Source: Boswellia sacra (Eukaryota > Streptophyta > Magnoliopsida > Sapindales > Burseraceae). Taken from it: a stretch of 64,000 nucleotides of DNA. A program made the translations under genes and the position numbers. Of the stretch, positions 48,185 to 59,989 are shown piece after piece (within the stretch, counting starts at the first letter, position 1; each line of letters begins with the position of its first letter). Below the pieces are notes generated by a model, which did not search any database, was not told where the DNA came from, and saw only the letters and a program-made list of their open reading frames with translations. The stretch lies in assembly GCA_013180625.2 (NCBI GenBank), contig SNVD02007156.1:124001-188000 (forward strand), written 5' to 3'.

Positions 48185-48817
48185 CTCTCTCTCTCATTCG
48201 TCCCCTCTGCCTACAGCGCCTAATTACTATCTACTTTGTAATACAAATAAGTAACGATAATTATAGACGGTACATTGATATTGGTTTAGCTGTACACAAA
48301 AAATTATTCTAATGTTAGAAAATCGATTTTAGTTGAATAGTACATGTCTCCACATGCGTGCTAAAACATTGGTTAGTAAAGAAGAGAATCACTTTATATT
48401 AATGGGACCCCCATGCAATGTGATGTGATCTTGTTAGTGCTTGGAGATGCTATTAATGTTAGCATAACTCTTAAGCAAAGGCTGTACTACATGCGATGTC
48501 TCGATCATATATGGAATCTCCAAGCTCTATCAGTAGTTTGTAAATGAAATATGAGCACAAATATTTGGGATCAATCTTGGTACTATATGTTTGCTGAAAA
48601 TGACTATAAGGGCCCTCTTTAAATTTCTCATTTGGTATTTTCTTGACAGTAATTTCTCCAACTTCATTTTTTGTGTTTTCCTTCAAAAATCAGTCATTTT
48701 GTTAGTGTAATATAGTTAAAAAAATTTGGACATAGTTAGATTGAGAATAACATTAACTTTAATGTTAAGTGGACATATAGAAACTATACCATCGTAGTCT
48801 GAAACCAAAAGTACTGC
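48185..48817. other. Upstream region of the intact LRAT gene
   Basis: No gene. 48360-48660 shares phrases with the duplicated segments at 38245-39345 and 49848-50880, for example 'aatcactttatattaatg', 'cttggagatgc' and 'ctctttaaatttctc'. This indicates that the LRAT genes were duplicated together with their 5' flanks. Confidence 0.55.
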
Positions 48818-48822
48818 TATTT

Positions 48823-49390
48823 GTTATGAAACTAAGGTGAACAGTAGAAAAAAAGAACAATACAGTAATAACGACACAAGATTTTATGTGAAAAATTCTA
48901 AAACTGGAGAAAAACCAAGAGCTATCAAAGACAAAATTTACTATATAAAAAATATTACAATCATATAAACTTTCAACTAATAACCCTTCCTAAAGACCGC
49001 TAATGCACTCTCTCTTTACCAAACTATCTCACTCACTCACATCTCCAAAAGGAATTTTAATTATCTCAGTAGAGTGGAATTCACCTAGAGCTAAACTTGA
49101 GATATTTCAAGTGATACTCTTATAACCAAAGGGTAGGGTCCTTTATATAAACTTCAAAGTCTCAATCTTTACCTTTTCCTTTTAATAATATGATTCCTCT
49201 TCCTTCCATGGTAAAACTCTCATATTTAAAATATGATTATTCTTTCTTTCCCAGTTGAAATAAGATTCTCCTATTTATTCTTTATTTTCTAACTTAATCA
49301 GAACTCTCCTAATGTGATTGTTATCCAAGACTTCAGGAATATCTTTTAGGATTTTTAGGAATATCCTTTTATTTAGCCAATATCATAACA
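48823..49390 (-). mobile_element. Copia-type solo LTR, 568 bp
   Basis: Plus-strand ends TGTTATGAAAC ... ATATCATAACA, i.e. TG...CA, with a perfect 5 bp target duplication CTATT (48818-48822 and 49391-49395). On the minus strand a TATA-box-like 'gtttatataaagga' lies at 49140-49153, which sets the orientation. No internal domain. Different family from the other solo LTRs here. It inserted about 640 bp upstream of the intact LRAT gene. Confidence 0.88.
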
Positions 49391-49395
49391 CTATT

Positions 49396-49847
49396 AACCT
49401 GGTTGCATGGGGAAACCTATCTTGCTAGGACAGATTTGGTTTTTAGGCCAGTGCATCTTCTGCATTACTTGGCATTTTCCTAATTGATTTGTTTACTTTG
49501 ATATGATGTTGCGTCATGTTGAGTTGCCTGTTGGCTGTTGTGTTGCTGCTTTGTACTGGGTTCCTTCTTATGCTATCGGTTCTTGCTGCTCTATTGCTAA
49601 TTTTGCTATGTGCTACTTGTGTTCGTTCTCATATTTGTACCTGTTGCTGTGCCGTGGTGCTATTAGGTGGAAACTGATAAAAGGTTGTTCATTTATCTTT
49701 CTTCCTTGTAATTTTCACCAAGAAATCGTATTTTTGTGGCTTGCCATCGTTAATTTGCTCGTTCTCTAACTTTAACATCATAATCTGCAAATGCAATATC
49801 ATGATTTGCTACTTTTGATTCAATTGCCTACCCCCAATACAACCACA
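49396..49847 (+). other. Unassigned stretch with an 88-codon frame
   Basis: A plus-strand frame at 49503-49769 starts ATG ATG and is rich in Cys, Leu and Tyr. It resembles no family I know, and codon composition does not favour coding. Treated as non-coding. Confidence 0.35.
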
Positions 49848-50880
49848 CTTGTTGGCAGACATACTATTAACGTAATAGGTCAAGGACTGATCTTATGGAG
49901 ATGCTAATTTGTAACTAACAAAATTGTGAATAGTTAAGAAGCGAAAGAAAGCTAACCGTGATGATAGAAGAGATCTTTTCACCTAATACAAGTGCGATCT
50001 CAAGTACTAAGCATATATATTCCTATCATTTAAAGAACTCCTGATTTTGTAAATAGAATTTGCAATTAGAGATTTCAACCATGAAGAAACCAGAATAAAG
50101 TAAAAATACATAGTCCCGTTATGCAAAAGAAAAAAAATACATTGTTTGCATGGTTAATGTTAAGGAGTCACTTTAGGTATCAATGTTGTCAATGAATATA
50201 TTGCTTTATATTATTGGTGGTTGGCTATAGTTAAAGTCCAGGAATCACTTTATATTAATGACCCACATGCAGTGCATTCCATAAGTTCAGCAAATTTGAC
50301 CAAGATTTTCGACCTTGGAGATGCAAAAGCCATTAAGGGACTCGCGATATTGGAATTTCCTTGCTCTATCAATACTTCGGAAATGTAACAATACAAACAT
50401 TTCAGAGATTTTATGTATCCTGCGGATACCTGGAAATAATCAGAACCTCTTTAAATTTCTCTTTTGGTTTCTTCTTTACTATAAATATTGTTTTTCTAAT
50501 GGTATTCTAAGGCTTCTTTACAAAACCTTTCATTTGTTAGATGACATAATTTTCTTTTCTTGAACCAAAATCATAAGCATATCAATTGCATTTACATGAG
50601 TAAAATGATGTATTTTTCGGTGAGCATCGTTAACCATTTGATCCGAAAGTTAGCTTCCGCTATTTCAAGACTTTGCTAAGCTACTATTCTTCGTTTCATT
50701 TACTAAAACAGTGATCTCTTTATTACCTATATTCGGGCAAATGAGGAGGTTGAAAATATGTGTGAGTGAAAGGTAATTTATAATTTGAAACTCTTTAAAG
50801 GTTGAGGGACTGTTAAATTTTCCAAAGCAGAGGCAAAATGAGAAATTTGAAAACAATATAATGCAGTATACACACCAATT
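49848..50880 (+). repeat. Segmental duplication, copy B
   Basis: Direct-orientation partner of 38245-39345, with small deletions relative to it (for example after 'gccattaa', and around 50535-50600). It contains an LRAT exon 1 relic near its start. Confidence 0.85.
49952..50022 (-). pseudogene. LRAT exon 1 relic, cluster member 4
   Basis: On the minus strand it ends 'KDLFYHHG' followed by GTTAGC, the exon 1 end and donor of the LRAT cluster. The preceding codons contain stops. No exon 2 is found in the expected place downstream, where the 49396-49847 stretch and the solo LTR lie. Confidence 0.6.
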
Positions 50881-51323
50881 TCAGTGCAAGTGTGGAAGGC
50901 AACTCTGTTTAGAAAGCGTGCATGGGAAAAAAATCCTTCCATGGAACTGACTATTAATGCTAATCCATTGGTTCTAGCATGAAGTTTGCCCCTAGTTGTC
51001 TTTAAGTTAGCTGCTTGGCATGAGTAGCTTGGGCAGTCTTGGTGAGTGGCTTGGCTTGCTCAAATTTTTATTTATGAATATTATTTTAATTTATTAAAAG
51101 GTACAATTTTTGTTATATTTGTGATTGTTTTAGTATTTATTATCAAATTGTTATATTATTTATTACTATATTTATAATTACCATATTAAAATATGATAAA
51201 TATTTTTTATAATTGGTAAACTTTCATTTATTTCTATTAATATTTCAAATTAATTAGCTAATAATATGTTGAGTAATAATTATTGAAAAACTTGATATCA
51301 TTATAAAAAGCGAGTTTTAAAAT
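50881..51323. other. Intergenic DNA
   Basis: AT-rich; nothing recognised before the Athila LTR begins. The five bases before the LTR are AAAAT, which would be the target duplication; the right-hand partner lies beyond the window. Confidence 0.5.
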
Positions 51324-52714
51324 TGATGAACACTTAAATATGTATGTTTAATAAGAGTTTAGTTCATCATATTGCATTAATAGTGTCATTAAATTCCTCA
51401 ACTTAAGCATATTTGTAGTCTTTGCATCTTTGGAATTAACTTTCTCTTAATTTTGGTTTTTTTACAGGTTCGGTAAATGGACCTAACTTTCTATTTATAG
51501 ATCAGAATGGTACAAATCTTGATGTTTTGAAAAGCTGATTAAATTATCTACAATATTGTATTTCACAAGCATCATCAAATTCGGGCTCTTAGTGGACCAA
51601 AAATGGGCTTGAAGTGAACCCATCTGTAGATTCGGCCCAGCCTGACCATGCCTCAGTATTTTGACCATATCTCTCAGAATACGTATGCAAATCGTATGAA
51701 TCAAGATGTTCTAGAAATTTGAGAGAAATATCTATGACTTTCATGAAGACATGTGATTAAAATTCACAATAATTCAAGGTCAAAATCAGTAGTCAAAGTC
51801 GATTCACCTAATTACCCCAATTGTCAAAGTTGGTGCATCTAATATTTGACAATTATTCCTATGTAATTTGACAAGTTTGCCCCTGAATGTATCTATAAAT
51901 AGAGGTTCCTTGTGACCCATTAGGGCATCTTGGCCTTGCCTCGAATATCTTGGCCTTAACTGGGATCTTGTATTGTGTTTCTCTCTTGTGTTTTTATGCT
52001 ATTAATAAATCTTCTTTTTCTTGCAATTTGTTTTCTTTCTTTTATAATATCTTTCTAATTTCTCTCTTACCAAGGTGAAAGGGTGAAACCCTTGATATGA
52101 GAGTAAGGATTCTCTAACACTTAATATGTGCTTAATAATCATAATCTTATGTTGTTTATATGATTTATATTTATTTTCTTAATCAATCTTGACACCACTG
52201 GTAAAGTGGAGGTCTTGATCCATTGTAGACAATCCTTGGCACATCAAATGCTTGGATCCTTTCTAGATGTCGTATAGTTGTTCCTTACTAACATGAATCT
52301 AGTTAGGAACCTTGATTTATTGTCGACATATAGAGATTGACACATTGGATGCTTGAACCCATTTACAAGAAGTGGCATAAATATTGGTAACGAAGCAAAT
52401 ATAATTCATATAACTAAAATGGCTTGTCTATCCTTATTTGAAATATCAAGGGCGGATCTCCTAACCTTAGCTCTCATTATTATTGTGTTAATTTCCCTTG
52501 TGTTTTAATTATTCTCATTTATTATTTATGAACTTGTTCTTACTTATACTTGTTGATATTATCTTGTCATATCTTTGAATCATCCATATTGTATTTGCTT
52601 ACTTTATAGTTTGTAGCGCTAAAATTTCCTTCCTCGTGGATCGGCCCCGGTCTCACCGGGTTTATTACTTCGACACTCCTATACTTGGGAGACAATCCTT
52701 TTTTGGATGTGTCA
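51324..52714 (+). repeat. 5' LTR of the Athila element
   Basis: 1391 bp, TGATGAACACTT ... GTGTCA. The 3' part has 'cctcgtggatcggccccgg' and 'actcctatacttggga', typical of Athila LTR ends. It matches 61211-61620 plus 63471-64000 with scattered substitutions. Confidence 0.95.
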
Positions 52715-52720
52715 AGTTTT

Positions 52721-52738
52721 TGGCGCCGTTGCCGGGGA
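52721..52738 (+). other. Primer-binding site of the Athila element
   Basis: TGGCGCCGTTGCCGGGGA, six bases after the LTR, is the characteristic Athila/Tat primer site, complementary to the 3' end of tRNA-Asp. Confidence 0.92.
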
Positions 52739-52926
52739 AGGTAAAAATTTGACGTGCAAAATTATAACTATTCTCTTATCTCATTTTAGATCTTAAATTT
52801 TTTTTTTTTTTACTTTGTTGTGTGTTCATCTTTTCTTCTCTCTTCTTCTCCCTTTCTTGTATAAAAATTTGGTCACGAACATCTAGTGGCAGACTTGTTA
52901 GAAAAACATCATCTTTCTTAGAAAAT

Positions 52927-55020
52927 ATGGCCGACAATCAAGTGGAAAGATTCATGGATGAAGGGGACAACTATTCCCAACAAAATAATCAAAACCAACG
53001 AAGAACCCTCAGAGATTACATGAATCCGGTAAGGACTAGTGCACCATCTTGTGTAGTTTCTCCTCCAGATTCAATCCATTTCAATTTCAAGCCAAGTTTT
53101 GTTTGACTTCTACCCACCTTTCATGGCCTTAATGTGGAGAACCCATATTCGCACTTAAAACTCTTTGAAGAGGTATGTAACTCCTACACTGACCCAAATT
53201 GTAGCATAAACACCATTAGATTAAAGCTTTTTCCTTTTTCTTTAAAAGATAAAGCTAGAACATGGCTTTCATGGGATGAGATGAAACAACAATTTTTGAA
53301 AAAATTTTTTCCTACCCATAGAACAACTTCTCTTAAAAGACAAATTTTTGATTTCTCTCAAAAACAAGGGGAAACCCTTTACCAATGTTGGGATAGGTAT
53401 AAGGAACTACTTAATACCTGTCCTCACCATGGGTTTGAAACTTGGAGAATAGTTGCACATTTCTATGAAGGGTTAACACCTCAAGATATGCAACTAGTAG
53501 AATTAATGTGTAATGGAGAATTTAAAGAAAAAGACCCTGAGGAAGCACTTGACTACCTAGATTCCTTGGTAGAAAAGACACAAAATTGGGACACTGCTGG
53601 CACCTATGAGGTACCAAGCAAGGCCCCAACCTCGACGTCCAATAGAGGTATTTACAACCATAGGGAAGACCATGACCTTCAAGCCAAATATGCATCCCTA
53701 GCTAGAAAAGTCGAGGCTTTAGAGATAAAAAAGAGTGGTCAATTGAATTCTATTCAAGAAAATGTCTGTAACATTTGTAATGGCAATGACCATTCTACTG
53801 ATGATTGCCCAACTTTGCCCGCCTTTAGGGAATATCTCCATGAACAAGCCAATGCCTTGAACACTTTCAAAAGGCCAAATCACAATCCATACTCACAAAC
53901 CTACAATCCTGGTTGAAGAAATCATCCAAATTTTAGTTGGAAAAATGACAATCATGCACAATCTTCACAAGTCCCCTTCCAAACACGGCAAAATTTTCAA
54001 AATTTTCATGATCATGCATATGCTCCTCCTCCTAGGAATGACTTTGAAGAGACATTGCATTCATTCATTACAAAGCAAGAGACTTTCAATAGTCAAACTG
54101 CTCAAACATTAGCAAATTTGTCAGAAACTCTTGTAAAATTTGCATCTACATTTAGCATTCAAGAGAAAGGAAAATTTCCTTCTCAAACATTGCAAAACCC
54201 CAAAGATCAATCTAACTCAAATGCAGGGAGTTCAAGTAACCATTATTTTGACCAAGCCAAGTCAGTCATGACCCTTCGCAATGGTAAGATTGTTGAAAAA
54301 TACATTCCTGACCCTTGTGAGAAAGAAGAAGAATCGAACTCTAAAGGACAGGAAGAGGTGGCCAAACCAACACCTAGCGAAGAAGAAACCAAATCCTCAT
54401 ATGTGCCTCCATTTTCTCAAGCATTAGCCACACAAAAGAAGCCAACTCACAATTCTGAAATCTTTGAAATTTTTAAACAAGTAAAGGTCAACATTCCCTT
54501 GCTTGATATGATCAAACAGGTACCTTCTTATACAAAATTTTTGAAAGACTTGTGCACTGTGAAAAGAAAATTGAATGTGAAAAAGAAGGCCTTCCTAGCT
54601 GAGCAAGTAAGTGTCATTCTTCAAAACAATAATACAGTGAAATATAAGGATCCAGGTTATCCTACAATTTCATGTGTTATTGGAGACCATAAAATTGAAC
54701 AAGCTTTACTTGATCTTGGTGCTAGTGTGAATTTGCTTCCATACTCAGTTTTTCAAAAACTCAATCTAGGTGAGTTAAAACCAACTTCTGTGACACTTTT
54801 GCTTGCTGATAGATCAATTAAATTACCAAGAGGAATAGTAGAAGATGTGTTAGTTCAAGTCGATAAATTCATTTACCCAGTGGATTTTATCATCTTGGAC
54901 ACACAACCAGTAGAAGTAAGCAATTCAATTCCTGTTATTTTAGGGCGTCCATTTCTAGCTACCTCTAATGCTTTGATTAATTGCAGGAATGGAGTCATGA
55001 AGCTATCATTTGGAACATGA
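52927..55020 (+). pseudogene. Athila gag-protease (two in-frame stops)
   Basis: A single frame of about 698 codons from the ATG at 52927, interrupted by TGA at 53104 and TGA at 53914. The gag part has 'RTLRDYMNP', the retrotransposon-gag core 'KARTWLSWDEMKQQFLKKFF' and 'FYEGLTPQDMQLVE', then a single CCHC-like knuckle 'CNICNGNDHSTDDC'. The protease has 'ALLDLGASVNLLPYSVF', in which the active-site triplet is D-L-G as is common in Athila, and ends 'VILGRPFLATSNALI'. A one-base deletion near 55016 shifts out of the pol frame. Confidence 0.92.
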
Positions 55021-58000
55021 CATTGGAACTTAATGTTTTTAATATGTGCAAACAACCAAATGAATAAGAAGATGAAATTGACGAGGCAAATGTAATTGAA
55101 TCTATTGTGGAAGATCACATCCAAAAAGGGAGTTCTTCTGACCCTTTGGAAACTTGTCTAGTAAATTCATTAGAATCAAGTTTGGAACTAGAGTCTGATC
55201 TTTCTGATATATGTTCTTTATTGGATTGTGCACAGGTGATGGAAAAAGGCTCCAAATCAAGATTTGAAGAATTGGGGCAAATGAATGAAAGCAAGGAAGA
55301 TGAAGCTCCCAAGTTAGAATTGAAGCCCTTACCTGAAGGACTGAAATATGCATATCTTGGGGAGAATCAGACATATCCGGTGGTAATTTCTTCATCCCTC
55401 ACATGCGAGCAACAAGGTACGTTGATAGAAGTGCTTAAAAGGCATAAAAATGCAATTGGGTGGACTTTAAAAGATATAAAAGGCATTAACCCTTTAATTT
55501 GCACACATAGAATACATTTAAAGGAAAATGCCAAAACATCCCAACAACCTCAAAGAAGATTAAATCTACCTATGAAAGAGGTTATTGGGGCTCAAGTTCT
55601 TAAATTACTTGATGTGGGAATTATCTACCCTATTTCTGATAGCAAGTGGGTAAGCCCTACACAAGTAGTACCTAAGAAATCTAGCATTACAGTAGTTAAA
55701 AATGAAAAGGGGGAATCATTGCCAACTCGAGTCTCATCTAGTTGGAGGATGTGCATTGATTATAGAAAATTAAATGCTGTCACTAGAAAAGACCATTTTT
55801 CCTTACCTTTCCTTGACCAAATTCTTGAAAGAGTAGCAAGGCACCCCTACTACTGCTTTCTTGATGGATACTCAGGCTATTATCAAATTCCCATTGCACT
55901 CAAAGACCAAGAAAAAATCACATTCACGTGCCCCTTCGGCACTTTTTCATTTAGGAGAATGCCTTTTGGACTTTGTAATGCCCCAGCCACTTTTCAAAGA
56001 TGCATGTTAAGCATTTTCAGTGATATGGTTGAGCATTGTTTAGAAGTTTTTATGGATGATTTAACTGTCTTTGGAAACTCTTTTGACAATTGTCTTGAAA
56101 ACTTAGAAAAAGTCCTAAAAAGGTGTGTAGAAAAGGTCTTATTTTGAATTGGGAAAAATGTCATTATATGGTCACTTCAGGAATTGTCTTAGGTCATGTA
56201 GTGTCTTCTAAAGGAATTGAAGTGGACAAAGCAAAAGTGGAATTAATTTCCCATTTGCCTCCACCAAAAACAGTTAAAGAGGTTCGTTCATTCTTAGGGC
56301 ATGCTGGATTTTATAGGAGGTTCATAAGAAATTTCAGTGCTATATCTAAACCTCTTTGTAACCTCTTAATAAAAGATACTTCTTTTGAATGGACTCAAGA
56401 ATGTCAAAATGCCTTTGATACATTAATTGGACTTTTAACAATTGCTCCAAATATGCAATCTCCTGATTAGTCATTGCCTTTTGAATTGATGTGTGATGCA
56501 AGCGACTATACCGTTGGTGCTGTCTTAGGATAAAGAAAAGAAGGTAAGCCTTATGTGATATACTATGCAAGTAGGACTTTAAATGATGCACAAATGAATT
56601 ACACAACAACTGAAAAAGAACTACTTGCAGTAGTATTTGCATTAGACAAATTTCGATCTTATTTAATTAGCTCTCCAATAATTGTTTACACTGACCATGT
56701 AGTTGTGAGATATTTAATGTCTAAACAGGATGCAAAACCTAGATTGATACGGTGGATTTTATTGCTCCAAGAATTTAACATCACAATAAAGGATAAGAAA
56801 GGAGCCAAAAATGTCGTTGCGAATCATCTTTCAAGACTAACGACAGAGACATTAATTGAAACTTCACCTATCAATGATTCTTTTCCTGATGAATTTTTAT
56901 TTTTCGTTGCTACTGTACCTTGGTTTGCTAACATTGTAAATTTTCTTGCAACAGGAAAAATGCCACCTCATTGGAATGTTCACGACAAAAGGAAATTTTT
57001 AACCGAGGTGAAAATTTTTTATTGGGATGACCCATATCTGTTCAAATATTGTCCAGACCAAATAATAAGAAGATGCATACCCGACAATGAGGTAAGTAGT
57101 GTCATTAACTTTTGTCATTCTGAAGCATGTGGAGGACATTTTTCATCTAGAAAAACAGCTGCTAAAATCTTGCAATGTGGATTTTATTGGCCCACCTTAT
57201 TTAAAGATGCACATGCATTTTGCAAAACGTGTGAAAATTGTCAAAAATTGGGATCCATTTCAAAAAGAAACATGATGCCTTTGAATCCCATTCTTGTTGT
57301 AAAAATCTTTGACTGTTGGGGTATTGATTTTATGAGACATTTTCCACCGTTATTTGGTTTTGTGTACATCCTTGTTGCAGTAGACTATGTTTCAAAATGG
57401 GTTGAGGTAATTCCATGTTGAAACAATGATCACAAAACAGTTGTCAAATTCTTGAAAGAGAATATCTTGAGTAGATTTGGAATTCCTCGAGCCATTATTA
57501 GTGATGGGGGTACATATTTTTGTAATAAACCATTTGAAACTTTAATTAAGAAATATGAAATAACCCATAAAATTTCTACACCTAATCACCCACAAACAAG
57601 TGGACAAGTTGAATTGGCTAATAGGGAGATAAAACAGATCTTAGAAAAAACGGTTAACCCAAATTGTAAAGATTGGTCTTTAAGACTTAATGATGCACTT
57701 TGGGCTTACCCAACTGCTTTCAAAACATCATTAGGAATGTCTCCTTATAGATTAGTTTATGGAAAACCTTGTTACTTGCCTGTGGAAATTGAGCATAAAG
57801 CTTATTGGGCCATTAAAACATTCAACACAGATTTGAATGATGCTTGCAAGTTACGTAAACTCCAACTGAGTGAACTTGAAGAAATCAAGAATGAGGCTTA
57901 TGAAAATTCTAAAATTTATAAATAAAAAATGAAGGTTTTTCATGACAAATCCATTGTTAGAAAATCTTTTGAACCTTCACAAAAGGTTCTTTTGTATGAT

Positions 58001-58204
58001 TCAAGATTGCATTTGTTTCCTGGTAAACTTCGGTCTCGTTGGACTGGGCCTTTCATTGTTAAAAATGTTTTCCCTCATGGAGCAGTTGAAATTGAGAACC
58101 TAAAGAATGGTAATGTGTTTAAAGTTAATGGACAACGGTTAAAACCATTCTTTGAAAATTTTGACCAAAATGAAGAGTCCATTGCTTTAGTTGATCCTTT
58201 TTAA
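55017..58204 (+). pseudogene. Athila pol: RT, RNase H, integrase (broken)
   Basis: Reverse transcriptase: 'WVSPTQVVPKK', 'CIDYRKLNAVTRKDHF', 'FRRMPFGLCNAPATFQR' and the catalytic 'VFMDDLTVFG' near 56055. RNase H: 'CDASDYTVGAVLG', 'TTEKELLAVVFAL', 'VYTDHVVVRYLM'. Integrase: HHCC zinc finger 'HSEACGGHFS ... CKTCENCQK', then 'WGIDFMRHFPP', 'SDGGTYFCN' and '[17 protein letters not shown]', and a C-terminal '[19 protein letters not shown]'. Stops at about 55065, 56468, 56532, 57419 and 57923, and a frameshift near 56130, disable it. Confidence 0.93.
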
Positions 58205-58328
58205 GGAATAATTTTTCCCGGTCAAGTGGCGGATACGGTACTCCGTGACTATTAAAGTCAGTTTTTCAATTCCCTAAAAACTGTTGCTCACCTTGCATTC
58301 ATTTTCCTTTCTTTTCTCGCATTTTCAC

Positions 58329-58979
58329 ATGGACACCATTCTCTCAAATTTGCACAAACATTTTCCCTCTCTTCCTCCAAATGATTTGTTTAAAATTTAC
58401 AAAGCTCGCGCAGAAAGAGTAAGGATGTTGATGCGTAAAGGTATGCCCGTCGAAATAAGATGGTTAATTAAAGCCAAGGTTCGATCTTCTAATGAATTTT
58501 TAGATAATCTTGCTTCTCACATGCCAGGTATGGGAAAAAGCTCTTACGCCAAAAAGCGAAGAGCGAAAAGGTTACAAGTTTGTCCCAAATGTGCAAGATA
58601 GACCTGTAACCAGCGTTGCCGCTCCTTGGGATATTTGTCTAATAATCGAGAGGATAAACTACAGTTCATCAAGAATGGACTGAGTAGGGAGTCTTTGGAT
58701 GATATCCGAGTGACTCTTGAGACGCATTCTTGTGGACTTGTGCAACGTGAAAATTTTCAATTGTGGACACAATTCTGAGATGAGCAGGAACGCTATAGTC
58801 TTGGGAATCTGACTCAAAACAACCCTGTTTGTCAGTTTATAAGAAAACTGGATGGGAAGCATATCCCCAACTCATAAAAGGTGTTTAAGCCGTTTCTGGA
58901 TGTAAAACCAGAGGAAGATGTAAGCCACAGTCACAACTACCTATACATATGCATGCGTGCCATCATTTTTGAATTTTAA
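58329..58979 (+). pseudogene. Third ORF of the Athila element, unrecognised, zinc-finger-like
   Basis: One frame of 217 codons from the ATG at 58329 to TAA at 58977, with in-frame stops at 58599 (TAG), 58776 (TGA) and 58875 (TAA) and no frameshift. The N-terminal half is basic with a helical look ('MDTILSNLHKHF', 'KARAERVRMLMRKG', 'KKRRAKRLQ') and runs into a cysteine cluster 'CPKCAR' plus 'TCNQRC' across the first stop, spacing C-x2-C-x4-C-x3-C. The second half has no family resemblance that I recognise. It occupies the env-like position but shows no signal peptide or membrane helix. A nucleic-acid-binding role is a guess from the basic Cys cluster. Confidence 0.55.
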
Positions 58980-59036
58980 TGCCTCATAGCTATCATTTTT
59001 GAATTTTAATGCCTCATAGCTGTCATTTTTGAATTT
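58951..59036 (+). repeat. Short tandem repeat, ~31 bp unit
   Basis: 'tcatttttgaattttaatgc' followed by 'ctcatagct' is repeated two and a half times, between the third ORF and the LOG copy. Confidence 0.9.
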
Positions 59037-59223
59037 GTATCTTTTGTTTGACTTATGGTGTCTTATTGCATCATCTTTTTTTGAGTTTTTATGCATTATT
59101 GTCAACTTTTTCAACAAACAATCGAGCTACCTATATAGATGTACATTAGCATACCTTTTTGCACTTCATAAATACCACATCTCTTGTTCTCTTCTTCACA
59201 CATAGTTAGAGAGTTGCATAAAC

Positions 59224-59873
59224 ATGGAGGGAACTTCAAAACGTCGAATCTAAAAGATATGTGTATTCTGTGGATCTCAACCGGGTAAAAGTGAAGAGTT
59301 TGTCGAGGCAGCAAATTATCTTGGTAGACTATTGGCTGAAAGAAAGATTCATGTGGTTTATGGGGGAGGTAGCCTCGGATTAATGGGTTATGTGTCAACA
59401 GCTGCACATGTAGGAGGTAGTCAAGTTTTAGAAGTTATTTCTAGAGCTTTGGCTGTAGAAAGCATTGTTGGAAAAACGGTTGGGCATGAGTTACAAGTCT
59501 CCTCTATGCACGAACGCATGACAAATATGCTCATCAATTCAGATGCCTTTATTGCTTTACCAGGAGGCTTTGGCACTTTTGAAGAAATTTTCAAATTGCC
59601 TCTTGGGCCCAACTGAATCTCCATAAAAAATCCATAGGTTTGTTGAATGTTAAAAATTTCTTTGATCCTTTGATAAGTTTTGTTGATGCAGCTGTAGAAC
59701 AAAATTTTATCCCTCATTCGGCGAGAAAGATCCTTGTTTCTACTACTTCTGCTGGTGAGTTACTTGACAAATTACAAGAAGTTGAGTGTGAACCTGACCA
59801 AGCTAGTACTCAAATTAATTGGTCAGGAGGGCAAAACAAAAAGTGCAAATTGTATCTGAATCTCCGTTTGTAA
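59224..59873 (+). pseudogene. LOG: Full-length intronless LOG (cytokinin riboside 5'-monophosphate phosphoribohydrolase) copy inside the Athila element
   Basis: LOG enzymes release active cytokinin bases from their nucleotides in one step. The copy spans about 216 codons, the usual length of plant LOG proteins, in one continuous stretch although plant LOG genes have several introns, so it derives from spliced RNA. Visible motifs: 'ICVFCGSQPGKSEEFVEAA', 'VYGGGSLGLMGYVSTAAH', 'GKTVGHELQVSSMHERM' and the nucleotide-binding 'LPGGFGTFEE', followed in a shifted frame by 'ASWAQLNLHKKSIGLLN' and a C-terminus 'KCKLYLNLRL'. Lesions: CAA to TAA at codon 10 (59251) and one missing A in an A-run near 59587; otherwise the coding sequence is well kept. 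About 120 bases upstream ('ctatatagatg', then a pyrimidine-rich leader) may be captured 5' UTR. It lies in sense orientation between pol and the 3' LTR. Confidence 0.92.
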
Positions 59874-59989
59874 TTTTTTCATGTCCTTTATTTTATTTTT
59901 AGCATTTTATTTTATGAGTCTTTCAGGTCATCTCTCTTGAATAACAGAAGCTTCAGGTAATGTCTCATATACTTCATCTCTCTACATTT

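Noticed and set aside
49503..49769. 88-codon Cys/Leu-rich frame
   Set aside because: No family resemblance, no splice or promoter context; probably chance in TG-rich DNA.
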